A DNA stretch of 40,146 nt from positions 1-40,146 of the forward strand of contig JAIELX010000094.1 in assembly GCA_019752635.1 (NCBI GenBank), read 5' to 3'. Made by a program: the position numbers and the translations under genes. Shown here one piece after another: positions 23,509 through 32,093 of this stretch. Within the stretch, counting starts at the first letter, position 1; every line of letters begins with the position of its first letter. The notes beneath the pieces were generated by a model. That model was not told the DNA's origin. It worked only from the letters and a program-made list of their open reading frames with translations, and made no database searches. Origin of the DNA: Candidatus Obscuribacterales bacterium (GTDB lineage Bacteria > Cyanobacteriota > Vampirovibrionia > Obscuribacterales > Obscuribacteraceae).

Positions 23509-24525
23509 TTATCGAACGCCCTTTCGGGACTTACTCAGAATCGCCACACGCGTCATTTCGATCTCTCTAAGAATCGACTCTTCAACTTCGTACCAGAACG
23601 TTCGGCATAGCTCAGTGCGCCACTGCCGGTAACATGCTGCGGCTATGTCTGCGAAGAGCACGGCATGCTCATTGTCGGCACAATTTTCGTGAACGAAATC
23701 TTGAACTTCAACGATGCGTTCAAACAAATTAGCCATTCTGGTGATGAACTTGCTATTCGCCGGTTCGACTGTTCCAGGAACGGCGCGAGAGAGGTGTTCC
23801 TGAGCCATTCCGACCATCACTGCATCATTTCCATAGTTGGCCAGCGTCGCACGAATGTCGCGAACAAACTGGCGCCCCTCTGCTAAATGACGCGATTGAA
23901 GGGCGCTCAACGTCGGGAGTGCATTCTCAACTTGTTCAAGCCGATCTCGCACAGACACTACTTCGCTCATCTTCGGAACATCCAATGGATATTCCACCAA
24001 TTTTGCGGCGACTTTGAGATGCTCTCGCGCGGTCTTCAAAAGATCAAGAGAGAACCAGGCTTTAGCTCCTTCTTCCAAATCCTGCGTCGCTTCACAAACA
24101 TGAAAACGCGCCCGATTGTTCTCGGGACAAACGCTGTCGATCAGGCGAACAACCTCCTCGATTTCAGCTGTCGTCGCGTGGTACTTCTCCGGCAGTTCGG
24201 CTGCCTGTAACAATCGAAGCGTGTGGTTGCTATACACGTCTAACATTGCGCTCGTTGATACGCGCATGAGCGCTCGGTCAAGGTCTTGTCTGGCCTCGTC
24301 GTAAATCGCAATGATGTGCCGATTCTTGCGGACAGTATCGGGCAAAGCTCGCCAAGCTGTATCCAAAGCCGCTCGCTGCTTATCATACTCTTTCTTCCCT
24401 GCTTGCTCCGCAGCGCTAAGAACTGGTTTCTTTGTCCCGTCTTCAGACAAGGAGCACAGAATCAGGCAAGCCAGAATTGGCACGAGTCCCACGACCTCGC
24501 CAATCGCAAAGTTCTTGATCTTCAT
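23509..24525 (-). CDS. Membrane-anchored helical protein, unknown function
   Basis: 338 aa, not recognised. One N-terminal hydrophobic segment (residues about 8-25, AIGEVVGLVPILACLILCSL) followed by a large all-helical, charged domain to the end; it may be a signal anchor with the domain outside or at the membrane. GGGAG lies 6 nt before ATG 24525 in the context AACCGGGAGC-GTT, almost identical to the site before the 30-aa gene upstream. Probably in an operon with 24791-24883 and 24564-24794. Confidence 0.75.
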   Translation of the reverse strand: MKIKNFAIGEVVGLVPILACLILCSLSEDGTKKPVLSAAEQAGKKEYDKQRAALDTAWRALPDTVRKNRHIIAIYDEARQDLDRALMRVSTSAMLDVYSNHTLRLLQAAELPEKYHATTAEIEEVVRLIDSVCPENNRARFHVCEATQDLEEGAKAWFSLDLLKTAREHLKVAAKLVEYPLDVPKMSEVVSVRDRLEQVENALPTLSALQSRHLAEGRQFVRDIRATLANYGNDAVMVGMAQEHLSRAVPGTVEPANSKFITRMANLFERIVEVQDFVHENCADNEHAVLFADIAAACYRQWRTELCRTFWYEVEESILREIEMTRVAILSKSRKGVR

Positions 24526-24563
24526 AACAGCTCCCGGTTAGTGGTTTGTTTTGAAAGTGTTGA

Positions 24564-24794
24564 CTAGTATCCGCGACCGTAGCGCGAACTCTGGTTTAAG
24601 TCATCCAACCTACTGGCTCGAGATCGCTCTTCGAAATCCCGCTTTTCCTCATCACTGCGTCGCTCTTTGCGAAACCCGTCAAGAAGCTGGTTTACTTCAG
24701 CCAAGGTTTCGTCCCAATCGTGAGTAGACACATACGCAGCCACGAGTGGTGCCTGCGCGTGTCCGCCGTCAAAGTTGTGAGTGGCAGCTTTCAC
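24564..24794 (-). CDS. Small acidic/basic helical protein
   Basis: 76 aa, not recognised. A central helix (DETLAEVNQLLDGFRKERRSDEEKRDFEERSR) and a terminal SSRYGRGY. The start is GTG 24794, overlapping the stop of the 30-aa gene by 4 nt (GTGA), with GGAGGGG 4-10 nt upstream inside that gene: translational coupling. The next gene starts 38 nt after its stop. Confidence 0.7.
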   Translation of the reverse strand: MKAATHNFDGGHAQAPLVAAYVSTHDWDETLAEVNQLLDGFRKERRSDEEKRDFEERSRASRLDDLNQSSRYGRGY

Positions 24795-24883
24795 GGGCCC
24801 CTCCGCAACTCACGGGCCGCTTGCAGCCGTCGTTCAACGGCACGCTGGAGAGCAACAATCAATTCTTCAGTTTGAACCAGCAT
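24791..24883 (-). CDS. 30-aa leader-sized peptide coupled to the next gene
   Basis: MLVQTEELIVALQRAVERRL... ends ELRRGP; a single charged amphipathic helix. CCGGGAG lies 5 nt before ATG 24883. Its stop overlaps the GTG of the 76-aa gene. It is too short for confident calling, but the repeated ribosome site and the overlap favour a real ORF. Confidence 0.6.
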   Translation of the reverse strand: MLVQTEELIVALQRAVERRLQAARELRRGP

Positions 24884-25427
24884 AAACGCTCCCGGTAAGA
24901 ACGGTTGAGAAAGTATGCCGGCTCACGAGTGAGTCGGCATATGGTTTAAAGCCGCTTGACACAAGCGACTTAGAGGTTCGAGTTTAGTTCCGATTCAATG
25001 GCAGTGGTTTGCTTTCTAGCAGCGAATTTCTGGTGACAAAAATGTGCTTTCAGCTTGATTGAATTGCCGCAAGTTACAAAGCAAATTTCTTAGCAATGCG
25101 CGTAAGTTACGTCGAAAAGCGTAAGGGTTCTTGCGCAGACCAAAAACAAATGTTGGCGCGAGTTCGCATCAGTCCGCGCCTTCCGGAATTGTGTTACACC
25201 GCTGAAACAGCATCCTTGATAGATTCATTTCGACTGAAGCGCGTCCCTTGCATTACTACCACCTGGTCCCTGTCAACTAATTAAGTGTGAAGATGGGGCG
25301 GGTTGCGTGACAGGCACAAGAATCTAAGGCACGGGTATTACATTACAGTTCCGTGACACCGCTCCACGATCGAGTGCAATGTGATTGCTAGTGTTTGATT
25401 GACAATACCAACAAGGAGACCCTTCTC
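24884..25427. other. Divergent AT-rich spacer
   Basis: About 540 bp between the minus-strand 30-aa gene and the plus-strand EF-hand gene. It holds the hairpin 24914-24941 in the minus-strand leader. A TTGACA at 24956 has no good -10 partner. The short ORF 25096-25284 has no ribosome site. Confidence 0.4.
24914..24941 (-). promoter_or_regulatory. 12-bp hairpin in the leader of the 24883 gene
   Basis: Arms 24914-24925 and 24930-24941 (one G-U), loop CGAG. It lies 31 nt upstream of ATG 24883 with no gene known before it, so it may be a leader structure rather than a terminator. Confidence 0.45.
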
Positions 25428-25868
25428 ATGGGATTTTCAGATGTAATAGACCGTTTTGCGGACGATATGAATGCGAAGTACGACACCTTCGATAACTTCG
25501 CCAACAAGGTCGGATTGGACCACTTATATCAAAACAGCCAAAATGCACTGCAGAAACTGAGTCCGCAAGCTGCGGACGCTGTCGATAGCCTCCTCGGGTC
25601 GGCTAAAGTTGCCCTCGACGATGACGGCGACGGCCACATCGACTTTCACGAACTGACGGACCCGGTCAACGACGTGCTGGGCTTAAAGAAGAACAACGTC
25701 ACGTCCCCTCAAGACCTGGCGAAACAGCTCGAACTCAACTTAAGGCTTGCGCTGCTGGACATGCAGCTACAACTCATGACTCAGCCGTGGACCGGTTTCA
25801 ATAATCAGTCACCGTCAGGAGCGCTGCCACTGGCGCTGTTGCGAGTAATGGCAAAGGCAGTACCGTAA
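25428..25868 (+). CDS. EF-hand calcium-binding protein
   Basis: 146 aa. One canonical EF-hand loop at D64-E75 (DDDGDGHIDFHE: acidic at 1, 3 and 5, Gly 6, Ile 8, Glu 12), flanked by helices (DAVDSLLGSAKVAL before, LTDPVNDVLGL after). The rest is helical and soluble, without signal peptide. AAGGAG lies 9 nt before ATG 25428; an in-frame TTG at 25395 is disregarded. It is the only plus-strand gene in its neighbourhood, which suggests separate control. A calcium sensor or buffer role is inference. Confidence 0.82.
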   Translation: MGFSDVIDRFADDMNAKYDTFDNFANKVGLDHLYQNSQNALQKLSPQAADAVDSLLGSAKVALDDDGDGHIDFHELTDPVNDVLGLKKNNVTSPQDLAKQLELNLRLALLDMQLQLMTQPWTGFNNQSPSGALPLALLRVMAKAVP

Positions 25869-25908
25869 GCTGATTCCACGCTATTGCGAAGATTCAGCTG
25901 CAGATGAG

Positions 25909-26046
25909 TGCGCGAAGCCCCGGGAGCGCGGGCTTCCAGCCCGCTTCTGTTTGTATTGAGCGTCGCTTTCGAAACTTCGATTCCGTTAGTCGCTCTATCG
26001 GAGCGGGCTGGCAGCCCGCGCCCCCAGGGCTTGCGCAGCTTCGCGC
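25909..26046. repeat. REP/BIME-like inverted repeat pair
   Basis: Two imperfect copies of a GCGCGGGCTTCCAGCCCGC-type unit in inverted orientation (about 25909-25947 and 26000-26046), each itself a hairpin, spaced about 55 bp. Similar REP-like units are common in many bacteria, often tied to RAYT transposases, none of which is seen here. They lie between convergent genes. Confidence 0.65.
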
Positions 26047-26124
26047 AGCCGTTCCACCTCATTCGATCTGAAAAAAAATATGATGGAAAAGCTTGACTGG
26101 ATAAGGCTTGCACTCTGTTTGACT

Positions 26125-26715
26125 TTACTGGTATCGATCCGCTGCTTCCACTAGCAATTGGGCTGACTCCATTGCTTGCTGACACAACAACTGCGCAATT
26201 GGGATAGTAGAGCAACACTCCGAAAGAATGACCCGAGCCCTTACGTAAGCAATAAATGCACGCATAAGTTCTCCTCCAAAGGAAATGATATGCGCTTTGA
26301 ACACAAAGCACTTTTCCGCCTGCTCAAAATCATTCTTTGCCTTAGTGAGCGCTTTTCTAATTCGAGCATAGTCACATTGAGCTTCCGCAAGAGCGCGCGA
26401 AGCATCATCACCAAGACGGCAACTTTTCGCGTCCTTCTCCGCATGATCCACTCGCAATTTGGCGCGAACCTGAGCTGCGGTAACATCCATCAGAACCTTC
26501 TCAGGAGAGAGAAGCCCGTCGAAGAGACCACGCAGTTTCAAATCCATACCGGCCATGCCGGAATCGACTACAACATCGAGGACCTGGTGCACTCGCTCTT
26601 TGTGGTATGCAATCAGAGGGGCCTTCTCTGCCGGAGTTGAAGCGGTGTTCCAAGGGCAATGAGCTCCGACCAATTTTCCTTTGGCTTGAACATACGCCAT
26701 GACAGCACTACTCAT
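26125..26715 (-). CDS. Hypothetical helical protein
   Basis: 196 aa, not recognised. Predicted almost entirely helical with many Ala, Lys and Glu (MDVTAAQVRAKLRVDHAEKDA, YARIRKALTKAKNDFEQAEK) and a more hydrophobic stretch near residues 145-175 that is not clearly transmembrane. TAGGAG lies 6 nt before ATG 26715. In general style it resembles the coiled-coil protein at 22829, but without the cysteine tail; homology is not shown. Confidence 0.72.
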   Translation of the reverse strand: MSSAVMAYVQAKGKLVGAHCPWNTASTPAEKAPLIAYHKERVHQVLDVVVDSGMAGMDLKLRGLFDGLLSPEKVLMDVTAAQVRAKLRVDHAEKDAKSCRLGDDASRALAEAQCDYARIRKALTKAKNDFEQAEKCFVFKAHIISFGGELMRAFIAYVRARVILSECCSTIPIAQLLCQQAMESAQLLVEAADRYQ

Positions 26716-26767
26716 GGGAAACTCCTAGTTTTTTGGATGAGGCCGGGACGCGCCGAGCACAGCATCC

Positions 26768-27019
26768 TTACACACAAGAAAAGTCCTTCTGATGCTCCAC
26801 ACAGTCAGAAAGTACAGAACCAAGCAAACAAAAATGATACTTCGCATCGAAGTCCTTTGGTTTGTAGCCCGACCAAAACGATCGAGCATGCTCGAAGAGA
26901 AAGCGAAACAATTTGTCGTGCAAAACGTTGGTGGGCAAACGCTCCGAGTACTTGTTGAATAATAGTGATCTGCTCAAACTTTGCCAGAGAGCTTTAGTAG
27001 CACCAAGTACTTTTGGCAT
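26768..27019 (-). CDS. Possible 83-aa protein, tentative
   Basis: MPKVLGATKALWQSLSRSLL... rich in Phe, Lys and Trp (KLFRFLFEHARSFWSGYKPKDFD), plausible as protein sequence and on the same strand 52 bp upstream of the next gene. The ribosome site is poor (GAGAG only 2 nt from the ATG) and codon use is not compelling. It could equally be noncoding. Confidence 0.35.
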   Translation of the reverse strand: MPKVLGATKALWQSLSRSLLFNKYSERLPTNVLHDKLFRFLFEHARSFWSGYKPKDFDAKYHFCLLGSVLSDCVEHQKDFSCV

Positions 27020-27146
27020 CACTCTCGCGCAATTACGTCGAATAGCGCAATGGTTATTGCGTAAGCCAATTCACAATTATTAGCGCCAGCTCACACAAGG
27101 CATTTGCTAAACGCATCGGGCGAGGGTAGTTCGAATCATGCGCTGA

Positions 27147-27184
27147 CAGGTGGTCAGAGATTCGGCAGAATCTCTGACCACCTG
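27147..27184 (-). terminator. 17-bp perfect stem-loop after the histidine kinase
   Basis: CAGGTGGTCAGAGATTC and its exact complement with loop GGCA, 33 nt downstream of the kinase stop (27218). The longest GC-balanced hairpin in the window; no U-tract on the minus strand. Confidence 0.65.
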
Positions 27185-27217
27185 CACGCGAGTGGATCGC
27201 ACAGGAGACGTCGAGAA

Positions 27218-28645
27218 CTATTCGCACGGCACCGTAAATTGAAAGACAGTCCCGCCGCCATCCCTGTCCTTGAACTCAAGAGTACCCTTGTGCATTTGCA
27301 CAATCTCTTTCGCTAGTGACAGTCCCAATCCCGAACCGGAACCTTCCTTCTTTGAGCTCTTGCTAAAGCGCTCAAAGAGCCCATCTCTCATGCCTTCGGG
27401 CACACCGGGTCCACGATCAAGTACGCAAAACTCCACGGCATTATTCTTGATGGTCGCTGAAACCGTCACGACCTGCCCTTTCTGGCTCACATTGATTGCA
27501 TTGCTCAGTAAATTGACCAAGACTTGGATCAACTTGTCAGAATCAACGTAAATCATTCCCGATTCCACCGACAACTCTACTGAAATACCTTCAGCCTCAG
27601 CCAGAGCGGACACTGATGACACCGCCTGATCTACAATTCCCTCCAACGAAATGGTGTTGTATTCAAGTTGCATGCGACCGGCTTCAAGTTTCTCTTGATC
27701 CAGAAAATTGCCCACAAGATGCACCATTCGCTTCAAATCCCGCCCCGCAGCGGTTAGTTTGGTATGCGCGATCTGCGACACTTCACCAAAATTCCCGCCT
27801 TTCAGTAAGTCCATGAACAACATTAGAGACGTTAGCGGGCTGCGCAAATCATGTGCAATCATCTGCATAATGTGTTGTCTCGCCTCAACAGCAGCCCGCT
27901 CTTTAGCGGCAGACTTCTCAATCTGCTCCGTCATATCGTGAAAAACATTATCCAGAGTAGCAATTTCATCAGCTCCTCTTTCTCTAGGAAGCAATGCCTC
28001 TTGCCGCAAGAAACGCCGAGTGTTTTCCATAACATTTTCCAGGCGGCTGACAAAGTTTCGGTGCAGCAGCACCAGTAGCGCAACGGCAAGAATTGTGCTA
28101 GCAATAAGTCCTGCGACCAGCCACTGAACGACTCGCTGACGCCCCTTTTGTTCTTCCAAAGGAGCGATGCGTTGCGTGCCCTCCTCAAGATCGGTCAAGT
28201 AGAAAATTTCTCGAACAAGCTGATTAAGAGCAACGCTCAGCTGTCTGTTGATCACCAGTCTGACAGGCGGAGCCGAGCCCGCATCCATCAGCTCCAGTGT
28301 AAGTTCGCCGGCATCCTTGCATAGACCTTCAATTCTCTGAACGGCTTTTTGCTCAGCCGGCCGGCCTTTAGTCAGCCTTTTCAGAATCTCTACATCAGAA
28401 GCTACGCTGGCCGTCAGGCCTTCATCCACGCTTAGTTCCGGCATGAATTGGCCAACGCCGAATTGATAGACTTTTCGAGAAACTTCGCTGAGCCTGAAAA
28501 CAACTTCTTTGGAGTTTGCCAGTCTGGCAGCTTGAAATTCGGCTTGCTGCTGCAAACCGACCAGAATCGACACGAATACGAACTCGAACAGAAGCGGCAC
28601 ACAAACAAGCAGAGACAATTTTTGGAACAAGCCAAGGTTAAGCAT
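27218..28645 (-). CDS. Membrane sensor histidine kinase
   Basis: 475 aa. Transmembrane helices at about residues 10-31 and 167-191 flank a helical sensor region of about 135 residues; then HAMP, a HisKA H-box IAHDLRSP with phospho-acceptor H265, and a HATPase domain with N-box (LVNLLSNAINVS), G1 (DRGPGVPEG), F (FERFS) and G2 (GSGLGLSLAKEI). It should autophosphorylate and pass phosphate to a regulator, most likely the divergent one at 28671. ATG 28645 lacks a good ribosome site and lies only 25 bp from the regulator's start. Signal unknown. Confidence 0.93.
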   Translation of the reverse strand: MLNLGLFQKLSLLVCVPLLFEFVFVSILVGLQQQAEFQAARLANSKEVVFRLSEVSRKVYQFGVGQFMPELSVDEGLTASVASDVEILKRLTKGRPAEQKAVQRIEGLCKDAGELTLELMDAGSAPPVRLVINRQLSVALNQLVREIFYLTDLEEGTQRIAPLEEQKGRQRVVQWLVAGLIASTILAVALLVLLHRNFVSRLENVMENTRRFLRQEALLPRERGADEIATLDNVFHDMTEQIEKSAAKERAAVEARQHIMQMIAHDLRSPLTSLMLFMDLLKGGNFGEVSQIAHTKLTAAGRDLKRMVHLVGNFLDQEKLEAGRMQLEYNTISLEGIVDQAVSSVSALAEAEGISVELSVESGMIYVDSDKLIQVLVNLLSNAINVSQKGQVVTVSATIKNNAVEFCVLDRGPGVPEGMRDGLFERFSKSSKKEGSGSGLGLSLAKEIVQMHKGTLEFKDRDGGGTVFQFTVPCE

Positions 28646-28670
28646 CTTAGTGCTGCTAGAATGTCGCCTG

Positions 28671-29357
28671 ATGAAAGTATTGGTAATCGAAGACGATACG
28701 CACCTATCGTGTCAGATTGAAGACTGTCTGACAAGCGATAACCTTTTGGTAGAACGCGCGGCGACAGCCGGCGACGCTTTGCAACTGCTAGGCATAAGCG
28801 CCTTCGATGCCATCATTCTGGACTGGAACCTTCCCGACAGGGAAGGGATCGAGCTCTTGCGCCAGTTTCGCAAAGAGGGCGGGCAAACTCCAATTCTAAT
28901 GCTCACGGGAATGAGCAAAACCGATGACAAAGTGCTCGGTCTCGAAGCAGGGGCAGACGATTATCTAACGAAGCCCTTCGACATGCGGGAACTGTTGGCG
29001 CGCGTTCAAGCGCTGCTGCGAAGAGGCCGAGTTACCGCTCCTTCGGTAGTTTCCCTGGGCTCACTTGTGATCGATACGAAACTGTGTCGAGCCGCAGTAG
29101 ACGGAACGGTGCTACAACTGCGACCAAAGGAGTATGCGCTGTTAGAATTCCTTAGCAAGAACGCCGGCACCTTCTTCAGCTCAACGGATATACACGCAAG
29201 ACTCTGGAAGTCCGATTCGGAAACAACAGCGTCGGTAGTACGCATTTGGATTCATAGACTAAGAGAGAAACTGCCAGTCGGTGCACACCTGCCGGAACTG
29301 CAGTACGCCGCGGGTAGAGGTTACTCTTTGATACCGCCTGCAGATTCTAGATCTTGA
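28671..29357 (+). CDS. OmpR/PhoB-family response regulator
   Basis: 228 aa. Receiver domain with acidic pocket E7-D8-D9, phospho-acceptor D51 (ILDWNLPD), T79 and K101 (TKPFD), then an OmpR-type winged-helix DNA-binding domain (about 125-225; LRPKEYALLEFLSKN, VVRIWIHRLREKL). Probable partner of the divergent kinase. No clear ribosome site precedes ATG 28671, and the intergenic gap is too short for ordinary promoters, so control signals must lie within the kinase gene or transcripts may be nearly leaderless. It overlaps the TPR gene by 4 nt. Confidence 0.93.
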   Translation: MKVLVIEDDTHLSCQIEDCLTSDNLLVERAATAGDALQLLGISAFDAIILDWNLPDREGIELLRQFRKEGGQTPILMLTGMSKTDDKVLGLEAGADDYLTKPFDMRELLARVQALLRRGRVTAPSVVSLGSLVIDTKLCRAAVDGTVLQLRPKEYALLEFLSKNAGTFFSSTDIHARLWKSDSETTASVVRIWIHRLREKLPVGAHLPELQYAAGRGYSLIPPADSRS

Positions 29358-30928
29358 GACTGTCGGCGATACTGCTGCTGACTTTGACGTGCGCTCTATG
29401 CGGATGCACCTCCGCGTTGAAAGACCTGCCAATCGGCAACGAAATCCAAAAGTCGCTTAAAGCAAGAGAAGCAGGACAATACGGAAAATGCCTGGTCATT
29501 TTGCGCAACATCGATGACAAAGTCAAAGAGCGTTCGGGCCGAGCACTAGTCGAACAAAGCACACTAGAGCCTCTCATAGACGAGCACATCAGCGTTGCCA
29601 GCGCTCTTCAGAAACTAGGCAAATATGCTGCAGCCACGCGAATCCTGCATGAAGGAATCGCAATCGAGTGCATGGTGCCTCAGTGGCAAGCAGCATCAGG
29701 TCCCGCCAGCACCGCGTATCTTGGACTTATTGCCAACGAGCGATCAGATGCTAGAGTTCGCGGTTTCGCGTTGCCCCCCTTAGCAAGAACGGTGAGAAGC
29801 GAAGCAGAGATACAGAAATCGAAGCGAAAAATTGCGAAGATAGCTGCAGCTCTCAGTCGAGTGCAAGAGCTTCAAGCAAGCGGAACACGCGCACAAAAAG
29901 ACAAAGACTTTCGCGAAGCTCAATCCAAACTTGAAGAGGCTTGCAAACTCTGCCAGCAAACCTTCGGACCAAATTCACTCGAGTTCGCAGAGTCACTAGC
30001 GTTGCTCTCCTACTGTCTCAGACAGCAAATGCGATTGAAAGAAAGTTCGGAACTAAAGCAAAAAGCGCTCGCCATATACGAGACTACGCGGCGAAAGCGG
30101 AACATTATCCTACAGTTAAGCTCGGACCTTGCAGAGGAATTGGACTTGCTCCATCGGCACGATGAAGCGCAAACATTGCACACGCGAGCGCTAGAGCTGC
30201 TCAAGAAAAGAGCAGAAGGAAATGAAGTGCTAGTCATAGGTAGGGCAGCCAGAAATAGGTTCCTCAAGAAAGAAATTGAAGAAGCAAATGCTTTAGTAGC
30301 TCAGTTTAGAGAGCAAGCCACATCGCAGCCGTGTAATCTAACGACCTATCTGTTTTGGCGAGAGTTCGCACAATCGTACGAGTCAGTAAAAGACTTTGAT
30401 AAGGCCATTGATTGCAATGAAGCGGCACTGCGATGCCTGACAGCAAAGTCCTCCCCTGCGGACGGAGAGCTGGCTCGGGTTAACATCGACCTGGCACGCT
30501 GTAAACTTGATGCAGGCAACATCTCGGGCGCCGAAGCAAATGCTCGGCAGGCCCTAAAATGCAGTGACTTCAGGAAAGATCAATTCGTGCATCTTGCCGG
30601 CATTCTGAATAGGATTGCCATCGGCATGTCTCATCGCGAAAGAAACCCACGATGCGCTGAGCTAAATAGACTCGCACTAAGTCTGTGCGAGCGCAGTCAC
30701 GGACGGGATTCCCATTACGCCATCTCCTGCATGATCCAACTGTCCGACTCCTTGGCGCGGATCGGCCAGAACAAAGAGAGCGCTGACATTCTGCGGGAAG
30801 CAGAACGAAGGGCGAAGAGAGCAATACCAAACAAAGAGATCGTTCAATTCCGCGAAGAAATTCGGCTGCGAAAGTTTGCGTCGGCAAAGCCACACGCCTT
30901 GCCTCATCCTGCAATTCCGAGGCGATAA
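29354..30928 (+). CDS. TPR-repeat lipoprotein
   Basis: 524 aa. Begins with a signal peptide and lipobox-like LCGC (Cys at about residue 18), so probably lipid-anchored outside the cytoplasm. The rest is helical with TPR-like pairs (AREAGQYGKCLVIL, LQKLGKYAAATRILHEGI, ESVKDFDKAIDCNEAALRCL, LDAGNISGAEANARQAL). The start is TTG 29354, sharing TTGA with the regulator's stop; no in-frame ATG lies nearby. It is co-transcribed with the regulator, so it may act in the same pathway as sensor partner or output (inference). Confidence 0.85.
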   Translation: MRLSAILLLTLTCALCGCTSALKDLPIGNEIQKSLKAREAGQYGKCLVILRNIDDKVKERSGRALVEQSTLEPLIDEHISVASALQKLGKYAAATRILHEGIAIECMVPQWQAASGPASTAYLGLIANERSDARVRGFALPPLARTVRSEAEIQKSKRKIAKIAAALSRVQELQASGTRAQKDKDFREAQSKLEEACKLCQQTFGPNSLEFAESLALLSYCLRQQMRLKESSELKQKALAIYETTRRKRNIILQLSSDLAEELDLLHRHDEAQTLHTRALELLKKRAEGNEVLVIGRAARNRFLKKEIEEANALVAQFREQATSQPCNLTTYLFWREFAQSYESVKDFDKAIDCNEAALRCLTAKSSPADGELARVNIDLARCKLDAGNISGAEANARQALKCSDFRKDQFVHLAGILNRIAIGMSHRERNPRCAELNRLALSLCERSHGRDSHYAISCMIQLSDSLARIGQNKESADILREAERRAKRAIPNKEIVQFREEIRLRKFASAKPHALPHPAIPRR

Positions 30929-31353
30929 CGAGCACAGTCCGATTGTCGGACAATCACAGTTACATACTTCGCCAACTAGCATTTTGCACAAAATCCGGGG
31001 AAGACTACGCAACGGGACTTGGGCGCGTCGCTCTTGAGCACCGCGTCCACTACGTTACCGGGCTCGCACGCAACAGCCCCCAAGGAGCGACGCCGTTCAA
31101 AAACATCGCAGCCGCTGCTAATTTCAAATCATCTCAGTCTCTCTCAGCGAATCTACGGCGGCACCGTTCTCAACACCCATTGCAAACTCGACGGCGATAC
31201 TCCACAAACTGCGCACGGCGCAACTCCTCATGCCGAACCTCTAATGGCATGAGATTGCACATTGCTTTGGCGCAATTACGACAGCTGCGAGCGCTGTCGA
31301 TTTCTGCGGGAATCCTGCTCTTTACCCGAGTGAACTTACTTAAGGGGTCCGGT
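30929..31353. other. Spacer with two small hairpins
   Basis: About 425 bp without a supported gene. GTCCGA/TCGGAC at 30936-30950 lies just after the TPR gene; CTCATGCC/GGCATGAG at 31227-31253 has an 11-nt loop. The long open frame across it (from 30943) is an upstream extension of the 31354 gene with no ribosome site. Confidence 0.45.
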
Positions 31354-31680
31354 ATGAAGATCAACTACGCTTCAGGTAAGGTATCGGAAGAATATCACTG
31401 CCACAAATGCGGGAATTCTCTCTTAAAACTTTGGCGGCAGTATCAGACGACTCAACCTAAGCTGTTGTGTTCCGTCTGCGTATTGCAAGATCAAAAGCAA
31501 ACGGGAGAGTTCTTCGATGAACTCGGTTACCGCAAAGGTGAATACGGCAAAACAGATCAATGCGGATGCTATGTTCCGGCAATACCTGATGAAGAAGGTG
31601 CTGGATTCTGGGGATATACATCAGTACCGCCGGAAGGGGTTGCATGGTGGAGAGGTTTACCCACTGTTTCTACCAAGTAG
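31354..31680 (+). CDS. Zinc-ribbon small protein
   Basis: 108 aa. CHKC at about residues 16-19 and CSVC at about 39-42 form a CxxC-x19-CxxC zinc ribbon; the C-terminal half is Gly/Trp/Pro-rich (GFWGYTSVPPEGVAWWRGLP) with another cysteine pair (CGC). AGGGG lies 6 nt before ATG 31354. Its last 37 nt overlap the start of the next gene. Nucleic-acid or protein binding is possible; no specific family recognised. Confidence 0.75.
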   Translation: MKINYASGKVSEEYHCHKCGNSLLKLWRQYQTTQPKLLCSVCVLQDQKQTGEFFDELGYRKGEYGKTDQCGCYVPAIPDEEGAGFWGYTSVPPEGVAWWRGLPTVSTK

Positions 31681-31988
31681 TTTCGCCCGGAGATATTTTT
31701 GACCGGGCGATCAACCAGCTCGGAGCGAAGACTTTTGCGACACACCTGACGGCTAAACAACTGGAGAAATTGATGGAACTCTATCACATGCTAACGCTCG
31801 CTCGTCAGCTCACGAATTCTACCAACGTGTGGTTTGACACTCCAACTCCCGCCGCAGATCCTTGGTCTCACATCCGGGTCGCTCGTGTCGCCGCAGAGTG
31901 CATCTCGTTGGAGGGCCGCGCGCTGACGGCAGAGGAGGTACAGATGGTCAAAGATCAAATGGACGCCGACTTGGAGGCCTGTCGGTAA
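31644..31988 (+). CDS. Hypothetical helical protein overlapping the zinc-ribbon gene
   Basis: 114 aa, not recognised. Helical and soluble (LTAKQLEKLMELYHMLTLARQL, ALTAEEVQMVKDQMDADLEACR). AAGGGG lies 5 nt before ATG 31644, inside the previous gene in another frame, giving a 37-nt overlap; no good start exists after that stop. The overlap suggests coupled translation. Confidence 0.68.
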   Translation: MVERFTHCFYQVVSPGDIFDRAINQLGAKTFATHLTAKQLEKLMELYHMLTLARQLTNSTNVWFDTPTPAADPWSHIRVARVAAECISLEGRALTAEEVQMVKDQMDADLEACR

Positions 31989-32093
31989 GAGCTATCGCTG
32001 TTGTAGGCACGCTCTCGTTGCAACACGGACGCGTTCACCATGCCTCGAACGTTTCTAACAAAAACACTCCTCTTACTCGAATCGAGCAATTTC

